A stretch of DNA of 64,000 bases from Corticibacter populi (GTDB taxonomy: Bacteria > Pseudomonadota > Gammaproteobacteria > Burkholderiales > Burkholderiaceae_C): positions 248,001-312,000 of the forward strand of contig NZ_SGWR01000001.1 in the NCBI RefSeq assembly GCF_004217315.1, given 5' to 3'. The translations under genes were made by a program, and so were the position numbers. Under the pieces are notes generated by a model. The model saw only the letters and a list, made by a program, of their open reading frames with translations. It was not told the DNA's origin and made no database searches. Positions 1 through 9,789 of this stretch are shown piece by piece. Position 1 is the first letter of the stretch. Each line of letters starts with the position of its first letter.

Positions 1-594
1 CAGAACGTGGATTCGTGGCTGGGTGCGTCGCTGATCGGCAGCCGCATGTGGCTCGGCGGCAGGCCCTACAGCAGCGGTGCGGGCCTGAGCCTGGACGCGG
101 GCCGCTGGCTGACGGGCACGGCGCAGGCCAGCGGCAGCCTGACCTGGCTGAGCCGCCGCTACGACAGCGAGCGCTATGCCAGCTACGAGGGCCATTTGCG
201 CGCAGTGTCGGCCAACCTGACCAAGGTGTTCTCGCGCAGCCTGATCGCCTTTGCCGGCGTGGCGCTGCAGGATGAAGACGCGCGCGGCGGCGAGGAATCG
301 TCATTGCGGCGCACCATCCAGCTCGGTGGCCTGTATGCATTCGACAGCGGCCTCACCGCCCGTGCCTCGGCCCGCTACACCCGCCGCCGGTTCGACGCGC
401 CGTATTCGCTGTTCCTTTGGCAGGAGCGCCGTGACCGCGAATACGCGTTCGATGCCAGCTTCTGGAACGATCATTGGCAAATCGCCGGCTTCACCCCCAA
501 GATCACGCTGAACTATCTGCGTGTCAAAAGCACGCTTTATGCCTATCCACGCACCGAGAGAGAAGTTTCGCTGATGCTGGAGAAAACGTTTTGA
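1..594 (+). CDS. Slam-like (DUF560) outer-membrane barrel protein, C-terminal part
   Basis: The reading frame is open at the left edge, so only about the last 197 residues are present. It consists of alternating hydrophobic/polar strands rich in Tyr, Arg and Gly (for example GLYAFDSGLTARASARY) and ends in EVSLMLEKTF, the terminal aromatic residue expected of a BAM-inserted barrel. The penultimate stretch FTPKITLNYLRV resembles the closing strands of the surface lipoprotein assembly modifier (Slam/DUF560) family, which moves lipoproteins to the cell surface. The family call rests on pattern memory only. The usual N-terminal TPR part, if present, lies outside the window. Another porin-like barrel is possible. 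Confidence 0.6.
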   Translation, partial: QNVDSWLGASLIGSRMWLGGRPYSSGAGLSLDAGRWLTGTAQASGSLTWLSRRYDSERYASYEGHLRAVSANLTKVFSRSLIAFAGVALQDEDARGGEESSLRRTIQLGGLYAFDSGLTARASARYTRRRFDAPYSLFLWQERRDREYAFDASFWNDHWQIAGFTPKITLNYLRVKSTLYAYPRTEREVSLMLEKTF

Positions 595-663
595 GCTGTA
601 TGGCTTGGCGGTACGCCTCTGTCCATGCAATGAGAAATCGTGGCCCCTGATGCTGAGCGCGGA

Positions 664-1191
664 TCATGCGCCGCGCACTGGCACGAGACTGGCCCCGTCA
701 TTTTTCCGCGCGATATGGATAGGCGCTGTCTCCGACTGCCCATGGGCGAATTGCGCCACCTCTGGCGCAGTGCTTGTGCGCTGCAGGAGTCGCAGCGTGC
801 GGGCCTGTGGATCGAGTTCGACGATGGACCCATGTGGCACGGCCTCGGTGATGTCGCAATCGAAGCCTGCCAGCATGGCGATGCCGGCCAGTGCTGCGCC
901 CTGAACCAGAATAGGGTTGACCGTATTGAACACAATCGCGGCAGGAGCCATGTTGCGTGATTGCATTTCATGAAGCATCCAAGCACTGGCGACGCCGCCC
1001 TTGGCAGTATCGAGTACCAGAATCCGTCCCACGTAGGATTGGCCGACCAGTTTGTGGGTGGGGCGTGAGAACACGCCTTCCAGCCGATTCAGATCATAGC
1101 GGGCGGACAGCCCATCCTTGGCGACCAGGGCTTGCGCAGATACTTTGGTGCCAAGGCCATGGCGTGCCGTCCAAACATATTCGTCGCTCAT
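664..1191 (-). CDS. Aconitase X small (swivel) subunit, DUF126
   Basis: A 175-residue protein matching the DUF126 swivel-domain family that pairs with the aconitase-X catalytic subunit. The visible core includes LVGQSYVGRILVLDTAKGGV and a PAAIVFNTVNPILVQGAALAGI stretch in two parts, typical of the phospho-barrel swivel. The start was chosen at the ATG whose first bases overlap the stop of the catalytic-subunit gene (ATGA at 1188-1191), giving translational coupling and equal expression of the two subunits. In other bacteria such two-chain AcnX enzymes dehydrate cis-3-hydroxy-L-proline; related archaeal enzymes act on phosphomevalonate. The substrate here is not shown by the sequence. Last gene of the tctC-gntR-acnX operon. 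Confidence 0.85.
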   Translation of the reverse strand: MSDEYVWTARHGLGTKVSAQALVAKDGLSARYDLNRLEGVFSRPTHKLVGQSYVGRILVLDTAKGGVASAWMLHEMQSRNMAPAAIVFNTVNPILVQGAALAGIAMLAGFDCDITEAVPHGSIVELDPQARTLRLLQRTSTAPEVAQFAHGQSETAPIHIARKNDGASLVPVRGA

Positions 1192-2423
1192 GCCAGTTCT
1201 CCTGTGGTGGCGGCGTTGACACATTCTTCCATCGAGGCAAGCATTGGCGTGTAGCCATAGCCACCCAGAATATTCACCAATTTTGCGCTGTTGGTCGCCA
1301 GGGTCTTCCATCCCTTGGCTTCGGCCATTTCACGGGCGTATGACTGATAAAAGCACATGCCGGCGAGTACGCTTCCTCCTGCTTGCTCAATGCGCCGCGT
1401 ATAGCCAAACCGCTCCGAGTCGGGCGCGACCTGTGGACTGGTGACGGCCAGCAAGGGCACCTTGAAGCGGCGGCCATCGCAAATCTCCGCGAGCGCGCGC
1501 AGTTCGAACAGGCTCAGCTGTGGTGCAGAGAAAACGACGACATCCACTTTCCTGGTTACCGCGTAGCTTGCCGCGAGCGCCTCGATGTGGCTGCGGCCGA
1601 TGCGGTGGTGCACTGGCAGTGCATCGCCTCCGACATCTGCCAGGCGCGGCGCCTCTGGGGTGATGCCAATCATGTGGAAAAGGGCGATCGATCCAAAGCT
1701 GGCCATTGCTGCGCCGAAGTGCTTGAGCTGGTCGGATGTTGGTGCAGCTTCGATGCCTTCGATGACGGGCACCTGCCAGTAGTTGCCAGCCAGGCGGCCG
1801 ATGACGCCACCGAGCGCTCCCCACTCATTGAGTGTCTGGGGCGTGTCGTCGACACGGAATCGCATGGTTGCCTGTCGGTTCTCATCGAGGTGATAGCCAT
1901 AGCGTGGCGTTCGTCCCGTCAGGCCTGCCGAGAGCGCCGAAGGCCCCCCTTCGAAGTTCGAACGTGCGCCGTTCACCGAATTCGAATAGATGACCACTCC
2001 GGTATCGCCGAAAGCAACATGTTCCCCGCGCGTTGCCGCAAGCACCGTCTGATAGTTGATGCAGGTGTCCGTCATGCTGACGCCCAGGCGTACGAAGGCA
2101 TTGATTGCGCGGCGTTCCAGTTCCAGCATCCAATCGCGTTGGCCCAGGTCGTTGGCCTTGCTGAAATCCGTGCCGCGTGGGTCGGTGATGGTGGGGATGC
2201 AGACGGTGTGGCGACCGTCGCAGGCCTCGGACAGGCTCTCGAGCCAGAGCACGCCGGCTTGACCAAGGCTTTCGGTGTCGGCCATCACGTGCGCTTGCGT
2301 GACAGGAACAAAGTCGCGTGCACCGAAAAAATCACCAACTGCCGCCTGGTGCTGCATTGCCTGCTGCAGCACTCTTCCGCACTCGCCATTGAGCATTGCG
2401 GTTTCTTCATCGTTGAGCAACAT
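1188..2423 (-). CDS. Aconitase X catalytic subunit (DUF521)
   Basis: A 411-residue AcnX catalytic subunit, an Fe-S dehydratase related to aconitase. Recognisable family motifs are VMADTESLG near residue 46, DPRGTDFSKAND at 81-92, MTDTCINYQ with Cys121 as a likely cluster ligand, VIYSNSVNGARSNFEGGP, and a late GMCFYQSY cysteine. Bacterial members with a separate swivel subunit are known as cis-3-hydroxy-L-proline dehydratases, so hydroxyproline or a related hydroxy acid is the first guess. The upstream GntR regulator and Bug-type binding protein fit uptake and inducible catabolism of a small acid. No proline racemase, delta-1-pyrroline-2-carboxylate reductase or other hydroxyproline gene is nearby, which leaves the substrate open. 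Confidence 0.85.
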   Translation of the reverse strand: MLLNDEETAMLNGECGRVLQQAMQHQAAVGDFFGARDFVPVTQAHVMADTESLGQAGVLWLESLSEACDGRHTVCIPTITDPRGTDFSKANDLGQRDWMLELERRAINAFVRLGVSMTDTCINYQTVLAATRGEHVAFGDTGVVIYSNSVNGARSNFEGGPSALSAGLTGRTPRYGYHLDENRQATMRFRVDDTPQTLNEWGALGGVIGRLAGNYWQVPVIEGIEAAPTSDQLKHFGAAMASFGSIALFHMIGITPEAPRLADVGGDALPVHHRIGRSHIEALAASYAVTRKVDVVVFSAPQLSLFELRALAEICDGRRFKVPLLAVTSPQVAPDSERFGYTRRIEQAGGSVLAGMCFYQSYAREMAEAKGWKTLATNSAKLVNILGGYGYTPMLASMEECVNAATTGELA

Positions 2424-2511
2424 TCGCCATCTCCAATTGTTTTTCGTCAGTGGGGCTGTTCACGTCAAGAGTGGCTGGTGTCGCCAGTCACATCACCTCG
2501 TCAGGCAAAAC

Positions 2512-3255
2512 TCAGGCGTGCCGTATGCGCATGTTGGTACCCGGAGCCCGGCCCTCGCTTCGCAGCACAAATTCATAGCGCTCAGGCCGCACCAGAAACA
2601 GTGCGCGCTCACACAGCGCACCAAGGGCATCATGCGATCTTCGGGAAAGCGTCAGCACGAATCCGCCGTTGCCCTCCAGGCCGAGGTGGCCTGCGGAAGT
2701 GAGGTCGGGAACCTTGGCACCAATGCTGCTCTCGGCGCTGACGATGCGCCGCTTCAGTCCCTCCTCGACAAGGCCGTAGATCGTCATTTGCTCCGCTGAT
2801 TCACGCCCGAGCAGAAGGGCTTCGTCTGGCAGCCAGGCCTGCACCAGTGCGATGGGGGCGCCGTCCAGCCGGTACAGCCGTTCGAGCCGCGTGCCAAGGC
2901 CTTCCTCGTGAGCCTCGGAAGATGGCCCCCAAAAAAGCAGTTCTGTCTGTGGCGTCACACCCTGGCATACCAACTCGTCATAGAAGCCGCGGGCTTTTCC
3001 CAGGGCGTGGCGGACGTGGTCACTCGAGACATAGGTTCCCTTTCCTTGCCGCTTCTGGACTAGGCCGTCATCCGCCAGGAGCTGGAGGGCCTGGCGGGTC
3101 GTGACCCGGCTGATGCCGAAGCGCCGCTGCAAATGTGCTTCCGAGGGAAGGGCGCCGCCGTCGCCGTAGTGGTGGGCGAGGATTTCCCGGCGCAGCAATG
3201 CTGCCACCTGTACATAGAGGGGCGTGGCCTGATCGCGATCCAGCGCTTCAGTCAA
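2512..3255 (-). CDS. GntR-family regulator, HutC-like
   Basis: A 247-residue regulator. An N-terminal winged helix-turn-helix (PLYVQVAALLRREI, LPSEAHLQRRFGISRVTTRQAL, KRQGKGTYV) is followed by a UTRA-type ligand-binding domain of about 160 residues ending ERYEFVLRSEG. The reading frame continues upstream into tctC, but family members start a few residues before PLY. The TTG at 3255, overlapping the tctC stop, is the best start; no in-frame ATG lies in the right place. It sits between tctC and the AcnX genes and probably represses this operon until a pathway metabolite binds. The palindrome near 4340 is a possible site. The start codon is uncertain, the family is not. Confidence 0.85.
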   Translation of the reverse strand: MTEALDRDQATPLYVQVAALLRREILAHHYGDGGALPSEAHLQRRFGISRVTTRQALQLLADDGLVQKRQGKGTYVSSDHVRHALGKARGFYDELVCQGVTPQTELLFWGPSSEAHEEGLGTRLERLYRLDGAPIALVQAWLPDEALLLGRESAEQMTIYGLVEEGLKRRIVSAESSIGAKVPDLTSAGHLGLEGNGGFVLTLSRRSHDALGALCERALFLVRPERYEFVLRSEGRAPGTNMRIRHA

Positions 3256-4225
3256 CCGATGCTCCGGATGTCTGGACTGCACGCTGCCACTTCGGCACCT
3301 CACTGTCGATGAAGCGCTTGAGCGCTGGTCCATCGCTGCCGATGGCTTCCAGTCCCAGCACGCTCAGATGCGCGCGCATATCGGTTGTCTGCATGACGCT
3401 GGCGGTGGCCGCTTCGAGTTTCTGCTGAATCTCGTCTGGCAGTCCGGCAGGAGCGAACAAAGCCCACCAGGCGCTGGTCTGATAGCCTGGAACGCCCGCT
3501 TCGGCGATCGTGGGCACGTCGGGCAGTACCGGACTGCGCTGGGAGCCCGAAATGCCAAGGGGACGCAAGGTGCCCGCGCGCAGGTGCGGCAGTGGTGATT
3601 GGACCGGATCGAACATGGCGGCAATCTGCCCTCCCTGCAGATCGACGATGGCGGGTGCGCTGCCTTTGTAAGGCACGTGCATTAACTGAATGCCGGCCAT
3701 GTCCGCGAAGATCGCTCCTGACAAATGGCCGGGAGAGCCTGGCCCCGCCGAACCATACGTGAGACGACCGGGCTCCTTGCGTGCCAGCGCGATGAATTCC
3801 TCCACCGTGGTGGCTGGCACCGCAGGATTGACGAAAAGAGCCACCGGCGCGGCGGCCAGCAACGAGATGGACGTGAAGTCGTCAACAGGATCGAATGGCA
3901 GTTTGCTGTAGAGGCTTTGGTTGATGGCATGTGTTCCGACTGTGCCAATCAGCAGTGTGTACCCATCGGATGGGGCCTTGGCGACGATGGCCGCACCGAT
4001 GTTGCCGCCAGCTCCTCCTCTGTTGTCAACCACCACCTGTTGATTCAGGACGTCGGACAAAGCCTTCGCGAGGGGGCGTGCGACGATGTCGGTCGGTCCT
4101 CCGGCAGGAAATGGCACGACCAACCGGATGGGCTGTGAAGGGTAGGGGGTGGATGCGTGAGCTCCCTGATGGAAAAAGAAAGGCAGCAGCGTCAGCATTA
4201 CTGCTGACAGTGTTCTGGAACGCAT
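3248..4225 (-). CDS. Bug/TctC-type periplasmic solute-binding protein
   Basis: A 325-residue protein of the tripartite tricarboxylate transporter substrate-binding family. The chosen ATG gives a clean signal peptide (MRSRTLSAVMLTLLPFFF ending HA-S), followed by the mature start YPSQPIRLVVPFPAGGPTDIV, split here by its family hallmarks RLVVPFPAGG and DNRGGAGG. It would capture a carboxylate in the periplasm. No TctA/TctB membrane subunits are in the window, so it may serve a distant transporter or act as a sensor, as many betaproteobacterial Bug proteins are thought to do. It heads the operon with gntR and the AcnX subunits, which suggests that its ligand is the AcnX substrate or its precursor. 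Confidence 0.92.
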   Translation of the reverse strand: MRSRTLSAVMLTLLPFFFHQGAHASTPYPSQPIRLVVPFPAGGPTDIVARPLAKALSDVLNQQVVVDNRGGAGGNIGAAIVAKAPSDGYTLLIGTVGTHAINQSLYSKLPFDPVDDFTSISLLAAAPVALFVNPAVPATTVEEFIALARKEPGRLTYGSAGPGSPGHLSGAIFADMAGIQLMHVPYKGSAPAIVDLQGGQIAAMFDPVQSPLPHLRAGTLRPLGISGSQRSPVLPDVPTIAEAGVPGYQTSAWWALFAPAGLPDEIQQKLEAATASVMQTTDMRAHLSVLGLEAIGSDGPALKRFIDSEVPKWQRAVQTSGASVD

Positions 4226-4297
4226 GGTTCGATTCCTCAACTCAAGAATGAAAGGGTTCGACTTGCATCGCTGGCGAGATTGCGATGCACATGCTTG

Positions 4298-4326
4298 TAT
4301 TAAGACGTATTGGATCAAATTGACAA
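4298..4326 (-). promoter_or_regulatory. Putative promoter of the tctC-gntR-acnX operon
   Basis: Read on the minus strand, TTGTCA (4321-4326) and TTAATA (4298-4303) are separated by exactly 17 bases and lie about 75 bases before the tctC ATG, in a locally AT-rich stretch. This resembles a sigma-70 promoter; it is an inference from spacing and base match only. Confidence 0.45.
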
Positions 4327-4339
4327 AATACGAAGAAAT

Positions 4340-4351
4340 AATTAGCTAATT
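4340..4351. promoter_or_regulatory. Perfect 12-bp palindrome, possible GntR operator
   Basis: AATTAGCTAATT is a perfect palindrome directly upstream of the predicted -35 element of the tctC operon. Its position and the GntR gene in the operon make it an operator candidate. The remaining bases from 4226 to 4500 show no gene; the region is the leader of tctC and the 3' flank of dnaE2. Confidence 0.35.
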
Positions 4352-4500
4352 CGATCGGTGCTGTTGAGGATTGTTGATGCAGCCGATGACACTGTCCGGA
4401 TTGCTGGGCCTTGCCCATGATGGCGCGGTCTGGAGCCTGTCGTGTGGGTCTACCTGAAACCATTCGCGTGCAAGGCCTCCGTCCGAGCGCCAGCTGCGGA

Positions 4501-7500
4501 CTACCTGAAATCCCGCGACCGGGTGCTCAGTGCCCCCAGCAGCGCGGTTCTGTCGTGCAGCCGGCTGGCGATCAGGTGCTGGACGCCATCGACGCATTCC
4601 CAGCGCCCGTCGATGAGCAGCAGCCGGGCGCTGACCAGCACGCGGCGCTGGGCGATCGCCAGGTCCGGCCAGACCACGGCATTGGTGATGCCGTCCTCAT
4701 CCTCGAGCGTGACGAACACCGTGCCCTTGGCGGTGCCCGGACGCTGGCGCATGATGACCAGCCCGGCCGCGCGCACCCGGCTGCCGTGGGGGTGGTGCGT
4801 CAATTCGGTCGAGGATGCGCAGCGCTCCTTGCGCAGCAGCTTGCGCAGCAGCGCCACCGGGTGTGCTCCCAGCGTCAGGCCCAGGGTACGGTAGTCGGTG
4901 ATGGCCTCCTCGCCGACATCCGGCACCGGCAGTTGCACGGCCGATTCCGGGGGGCTGCCATCGAGCAGCGGGCGCTGCGGTTCGATGCCGGCCACCGCCC
5001 AGCGTGCCGCGTGCCGGTGGCCGCACAGGCCTTGCAGCGCGCCGGCCTCGGCCAGCAGGGCGGCATCGCGCGCATCGAGTGCGGCGCGGGCGCCGAGATC
5101 GCCCGCATCGGCAAAGGCGCGTTGCGTGCGTGCGGCGCAGATGCGTGCGGCTGCGTCTTGGCTCAGGCCGCGAATCTGCCGCAGGCCCAGCCGGATGGCC
5201 GGCTGCGCGCCGCCGATGGTGCCGCCCTCGAGCGTGTTGTCCCAATCGCTGCAACGCACATCCACCGGCTGCACCTGCACGCCATGGCGCTGCGCATCCT
5301 GCAGCAGCGTGCTGGCCGAGTAGAAGCCCATCGGCTGGGCGTTGAGCAGGGCGCAGGTGAAGGCAGCCGGCTCGTGGCACTTGAGCCAGCAGCTCACATA
5401 GGTGATGAGGGCGAAGGAGCAGGCATGGCTTTCCGGGAAGCCATAGCTGGCAAAGCCCTTGAGCTGCTCGAAGATCTGCGCGGCGAATTCGGCGCTGTAG
5501 CCCCTTTGCTGCATGCCGCCGATGAGGCGCTGGCGGTGCATTTCCATGTCGCCGTGGCGGCGCCAGGCGGCCATGGAGCGGCGCAGCTGGTCGGCCTCGC
5601 CCGGCGTGTAGCCGGCGGCCACGACGGCCAGGCGCATCACCTGTTCCTGGAACAGCGGCACGCCCAGCGTGCGCTCGAACACCTCGCGCAGGTCGTCGGA
5701 CGGGTAGCTCACGGGCTCCTTGCGCTGGCGGCGGCGCAGGTAGGGGTGCACCATCTTGCCCTGGATCGGCCCGGGCCGCACGATGGCGACCTGGATCACC
5801 AGGTCGTAGAAGCAGTTGGGCTTCATGCGTGGCAGCATCGACATCTGCGCGCGCGATTCGATCTGAAAGGTGCCGATGGTGTCGGCCCGCTGGATCATCG
5901 CGTAGGTCGGCGCATCATCGGGAGGGATGGTGGCTGGCGTCAGGTCGCGGCCGCGGTGGCGGCGCAGCAGGTCCAGTGCCCGGCGCACGCAGCTGAGCAT
6001 GCCCAGCGCCAGGCAGTCCACCTTCAGAAGACCCAGCGCATCGAGGTCGTCCTTGTTCCACTGGATGATGGTGCGCGCGGGCATGGCGGTGTTCTCGATC
6101 GGCACCAGCTGCGAGAGCGGTCCGTCCGAGATCACGAAGCCGCCCACATGCTGCGAGAGGTGGCGTGGGTGGTCCTGCAGTTCGGCGGCCAGGTAGAGCA
6201 ACCGGCGCATCAGCGGCGTCTCGGGGTCGAAGCCGGCTTCGCGCAGGCGCTGCTCGACCGGCGCCTCGATGCTCCAGCGGTCGAAGCAGGCGCTGATGGC
6301 ATTGACCTGGTCCATCGCGAAGCCCAGTGCCCGCGCCACGTCGCGTGCGGCACTGCGATCGCGCCAGCAGATCACGTTGGCGGTGAGGGCGGCACGGGCA
6401 CGGCCGTACTTGGCATAGAGGTACTGGATGACTTCCTCGCGCCGCTGGTGTTCGAAATCGATGTCGATGTCCGGCGGTTCGTTGCGCTCGCGGCTGATGA
6501 AGCGCTCCATCACCAATTGCGTGTGGGCGGGGTCGACCTCGGTCACGCCCAGCGCATAGCACACGGAGGAGTTGGCCGCCGAGCCGCGTCCCTGGCAGAG
6601 AATGCCCTGGCTACGCGCAAAGCGCACGATGTCGTGCACGGTGAGAAAGTAGGCCTCGTACTGCAGCTCGGCAATCAGCGCCAGTTCGTCGTCGATCTGC
6701 TGGCGGACCTTGGGCGGGGCGCCCTGCGGCCAGCGCCAGCGCATGCCTTGCTCGGTGAGGCAGCGCAGCCAGGAGCCGGGTGTTTCGCCATCGGGTACCA
6801 GCTCGCGCGGATAGCGGTACTGCAGCTGGTCGAGCCGGAAGCGGCAGCGCCCGGCGATCGCCAGGGTCTCGGCCAGCAACGGTGGAGGATAGATATCGGC
6901 CAGGGCCTCGCGCCGGCGCAGATGCCGCTCGCCATTGCGGAACAGCCAGGCCCCGGCCCCGGCCACCGGCACGTAGTGGCGCAGGGCCGTGAGCGTGTCC
7001 TGCAGGGCGCGGCGGCGTTTGATGTCCATGTGCACGTCGCCGGTGGCCACCGGGCGCAGGCCGGTGGCCCCGGCCAGCGCCAGCAGTTCGCGCAGCGCTT
7101 GGGCGTCGTCGCGGTCACGGTGCAGTTCCACGGCCAGCCAGGCCTGCGCGAAGGTCCGGGCCAGCCATTGGCCCTGCGCGGCATCGGGCCGGGGGCCCGG
7201 CAGCCAGAGGGCCAGCAGCCCGGCCAGGCCCGGCGGATCTGGCTGATCCGATGGCTTGGGCCGATCCGGCTGATCTGCAGTCGGGCCAGAGAGCGCTTCG
7301 ACATCGGCGCGCGTGAGCAGGTAGTCGCCCTTGTCGGCGGAGCGGCGGCCGGTGGTGATCAGGCTGCACAGCATTTCATAGCCTGCCTGGTTCTCCACCA
7401 GCAGCACGAAGCGGGAGCCGTCCTCGAGCCTGAACTCGCTGCCGACGATCAAGGGAACACCAGTCTCGCGCGATGCCTCGAAGGCCCGCACGATGCCGGC

Positions 7501-7650
7501 CAGCGAGCACTCGTCGGTGATGGCCAGCGCCTGGTAGCCGCAGGCCTTGGCGCGCTGGAACAATTGTGCGGCGCTGGCGGCGCCGCGCAGAAAGCTGAAG
7601 TCCGAGACGCAATGCAGTTCGGCATAGTCCGGCAGGGTGCCCGGCGTCAT
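4501..7650 (-). CDS. dnaE2: Error-prone DNA polymerase DnaE2/ImuC
   Basis: A 1049-residue C-family polymerase alpha subunit. It has an N-terminal PHP domain ([25 protein letters not shown]), the palm with its [15 protein letters not shown] acidic cluster, the [15 protein letters not shown] motif and a C-terminal OB fold ([16 protein letters not shown]). It is shorter than replicative DnaE and of usual DnaE2 length. The ATG at 7650 was chosen because it overlaps the imuB stop (ATGA, 7647-7650); an ATG at 7659 is also in frame. In this cassette DnaE2 performs SOS-induced translesion synthesis, recruited through ImuB. Last gene of lexA-imuA-imuB-dnaE2. Confidence 0.96.
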   Translation of the reverse strand: MTPGTLPDYAELHCVSDFSFLRGAASAAQLFQRAKACGYQALAITDECSLAGIVRAFEASRETGVPLIVGSEFRLEDGSRFVLLVENQAGYEMLCSLITTGRRSADKGDYLLTRADVEALSGPTADQPDRPKPSDQPDPPGLAGLLALWLPGPRPDAAQGQWLARTFAQAWLAVELHRDRDDAQALRELLALAGATGLRPVATGDVHMDIKRRRALQDTLTALRHYVPVAGAGAWLFRNGERHLRRREALADIYPPPLLAETLAIAGRCRFRLDQLQYRYPRELVPDGETPGSWLRCLTEQGMRWRWPQGAPPKVRQQIDDELALIAELQYEAYFLTVHDIVRFARSQGILCQGRGSAANSSVCYALGVTEVDPAHTQLVMERFISRERNEPPDIDIDFEHQRREEVIQYLYAKYGRARAALTANVICWRDRSAARDVARALGFAMDQVNAISACFDRWSIEAPVEQRLREAGFDPETPLMRRLLYLAAELQDHPRHLSQHVGGFVISDGPLSQLVPIENTAMPARTIIQWNKDDLDALGLLKVDCLALGMLSCVRRALDLLRRHRGRDLTPATIPPDDAPTYAMIQRADTIGTFQIESRAQMSMLPRMKPNCFYDLVIQVAIVRPGPIQGKMVHPYLRRRQRKEPVSYPSDDLREVFERTLGVPLFQEQVMRLAVVAAGYTPGEADQLRRSMAAWRRHGDMEMHRQRLIGGMQQRGYSAEFAAQIFEQLKGFASYGFPESHACSFALITYVSCWLKCHEPAAFTCALLNAQPMGFYSASTLLQDAQRHGVQVQPVDVRCSDWDNTLEGGTIGGAQPAIRLGLRQIRGLSQDAAARICAARTQRAFADAGDLGARAALDARDAALLAEAGALQGLCGHRHAARWAVAGIEPQRPLLDGSPPESAVQLPVPDVGEEAITDYRTLGLTLGAHPVALLRKLLRKERCASSTELTHHPHGSRVRAAGLVIMRQRPGTAKGTVFVTLEDEDGITNAVVWPDLAIAQRRVLVSARLLLIDGRWECVDGVQHLIASRLHDRTALLGALSTRSRDFR

Positions 7651-9077
7651 GCAAACCACCCGTGCAGCATCCAGGGCCCGCGCCGGCCCACCGGAGTGAA
7701 GGCCCAGGCACGCTGGCCGCCCGAGGTCTCCAGCACGTAGTAGTCGCGGCGGGCATCATCGCCATCCCACCAGCCCGATTCCAGCCGTTCCGGCCCTGCG
7801 AGGATGCGCAACGCCGGGTCGTGCAGCGGTTGGGGTTCGGGCAGCAGCCAGTTCGGGCGCAGAGGCCAGTCGATGGCGCTTGCTCCTGAGCCCGCGCCCG
7901 TGGCAGCCATGCAGCGGTGCCAGGCATGCTCGGGGCGCGGGTCGGCCACGGGTTCGATCTGGTAGAGCGCCTCCTCGCCCAGGCGTGCGCGCAGGCGCTC
8001 GCGCAACTGCTCCCAGGGCATGGTGCCGGCCGGGCGTTCGTCGAAGAGGTCGCGCCCGGCTGGCACGAAGGGCGGCAACTGGGTTGCCAGCAGCCGCAGC
8101 GCCACCACCGGCATCGGCAGTTCCACCTGTTCGAGCCGGGTGCGCGCCAGCTCGAACAACAGGGCGGCGTCGCGCTCGGCCGTGAGCATGCCGATCTCCA
8201 CGCGGGTGGCCGGGTGCTCGTCGTCATGTTCGAGCAGCAGCGCAAAGCGCTGCACGCCCGCGCCACGGCTGGCGGCAAATGTGGCCAGATCGGCTATCAG
8301 GCGGCGGACCGGAAACAGCAGCGGCATGTGGTTCTCCACATGAAAGGCCAGTTCGATGCGCAGGTCGAAGCGGGCCGGCGGCTCGAAGTGCTCCAGTGGT
8401 TCCGGCGCCAGGCCCAGCAGGCGGTCCAGGTGTTCGAGCAGTTCCAGGCCAAAGCGCCGGCGCAGGCCGTCGCGCGGCATCGCGAAGAGTTGCTGCAGGT
8501 GGCGCACACCGAGCCGGTGCAGGCGCTCGCCGGCATCGCCGGGGAGTGCGGCGCGGCGCACCGGCACCTGCTCTAGCACCTGCCGCATGGCCTGGCTGTC
8601 GAAGAGGCGGATGCCATCGCGCAGCCGGGCCAACACATGGGCGGCGCGCGGGGTGGGAGCGAGCGCGATGCGGTGCTGGAACTGCAGCGCGCGCAGGTCT
8701 TGCCGCAGGCGCTGCTCGAAGGACTCCCAGCCGCCCATCAGCTTGAGGCTGCTGCCGGCCTCGAGCACCAGCGCATCGGCCCAGCCGGCATGCACCTGGC
8801 CACTGTAGCGGCAGGCCCAGGTGGCCAGCAGCTGTTGCCAGCGCAGGCTCTCGCTGGGGTCGTGCGCGATTGTGCCGAAGGCCGGCGTGATGGCCTGGGC
8901 CAGGGTCAGTCGCTGGCCGGCCCGCAGGCCCAACCGCTGGGCTGCCGCATTGACGGCCAGCAGTTCGCGGCGCTGCGGATGGCCGCCAACGAGTGCCAGC
9001 GGCTGTTCGGGCGCCTCGTGCCGCCGCAGCACGCCATCGAGTGCCAGTTGCGGCAATGCTATGCACGCCCAGAGCAT
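7647..9077 (-). CDS. imuB: ImuB, catalytically inactive Y-family polymerase
   Basis: A 476-residue DinB/UmuC-like protein of the ImuB subfamily. It starts [15 protein letters not shown]. The acidic residues that hold metal in active Y-family polymerases are missing: the palm region reads [14 protein letters not shown] instead of the DinB-type acidic motif. The family acts as a hub linking DnaE2 to the beta clamp and to ImuA during damage-induced mutagenesis. The reading frame is open for about 109 codons further upstream, but that extension overlaps imuA in another frame. The ATG at 9077 gives the normal length and overlaps the imuA end by 19 bases. Confidence 0.93.
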   Translation of the reverse strand: MLWACIALPQLALDGVLRRHEAPEQPLALVGGHPQRRELLAVNAAAQRLGLRAGQRLTLAQAITPAFGTIAHDPSESLRWQQLLATWACRYSGQVHAGWADALVLEAGSSLKLMGGWESFEQRLRQDLRALQFQHRIALAPTPRAAHVLARLRDGIRLFDSQAMRQVLEQVPVRRAALPGDAGERLHRLGVRHLQQLFAMPRDGLRRRFGLELLEHLDRLLGLAPEPLEHFEPPARFDLRIELAFHVENHMPLLFPVRRLIADLATFAASRGAGVQRFALLLEHDDEHPATRVEIGMLTAERDAALLFELARTRLEQVELPMPVVALRLLATQLPPFVPAGRDLFDERPAGTMPWEQLRERLRARLGEEALYQIEPVADPRPEHAWHRCMAATGAGSGASAIDWPLRPNWLLPEPQPLHDPALRILAGPERLESGWWDGDDARRDYYVLETSGGQRAWAFTPVGRRGPWMLHGWFA

Positions 9078-9763
9078 GGCATCACCTCGGGAGCGGTTGT
9101 CTGAACGGGGTTGGAGTTCACCGGCCGGCGTGCCAGGTCCGCATTGGCCGCCGGCATGGTCGCAAGCCGCAGCATTTGCGCAGGCGGCGGGCCGCCACGG
9201 CACTTGAGCACCTGAAGTTGGCCACCAGGCTGCAGTCGCAGCCGCAGGGCCACTGGCGAGGCCTGGCCGGCATGCCGCTGGTGACGCAGTGCGAAGCCGA
9301 GCGCCTGGCCGTGGTCGGCGGCGACCTGCAGGCGGCGCATGGCATGGTGGTCGGCCTGTTCGGGCCAGCCGATCACGGCGGCGCAACTGCCCGAGCGCAG
9401 GCATTGCTCGAAGGCCCAGAGGGCATCCTGCGCAGCGGTATCGATGATGTCCAGGCGGGCCAGGTCGATGCCGGCCCTGTGCCAGGCGATGGCGTAGGGG
9501 ATGAAGGGCGGTGCCACCAGTACGACGCGGGCCTGTGCCGCAGTGAGGCGGGCGAGGGTGGGCATCAGCAGGCCGAGCTCGCCCACGCCCCAGGCCGGCA
9601 GCAGCAGCTCGCTCAGTGCTGCGCGTGGCCAGCCGCCCAGCGGCAGGGCGGCATCGAGTGCCGCAAAGCCCGTGGGAATGCCCAGCTGCGGCGTTGATGC
9701 GGCATGGCCCTGCCAGACCTGCCGGGTTGCCATCAGTTCATGAAGCGCCAATCCCCGTGCCAT
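9059..9763 (-). CDS. imuA: ImuA, RecA-like SOS mutagenesis protein
   Basis: A 234-residue ImuA of the translesion cassette. The segment IPTGFAALDAALPLGGWPRAALSELL is typical of this RecA/SulA-related family, and VVLVAPPFIPYAIAW corresponds to its core strand. The protein is thought to bridge ImuB and RecA filaments during DNA-damage tolerance. It starts 26 bases after the lexA stop and overlaps imuB, so the four genes are almost certainly one transcript. Confidence 0.9.
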   Translation of the reverse strand: MARGLALHELMATRQVWQGHAASTPQLGIPTGFAALDAALPLGGWPRAALSELLLPAWGVGELGLLMPTLARLTAAQARVVLVAPPFIPYAIAWHRAGIDLARLDIIDTAAQDALWAFEQCLRSGSCAAVIGWPEQADHHAMRRLQVAADHGQALGFALRHQRHAGQASPVALRLRLQPGGQLQVLKCRGGPPPAQMLRLATMPAANADLARRPVNSNPVQTTAPEVMPCSGRA

Positions 9764-9789
9764 CTGCCTCTCCTGCGCGTGGTGCCTCT

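Noticed and set aside
4411-7740. 1109-codon open frame opposite dnaE2
   Set aside because: It mirrors dnaE2 on the other strand; high GC at third positions leaves antisense frames open, and the translation shows no domain.
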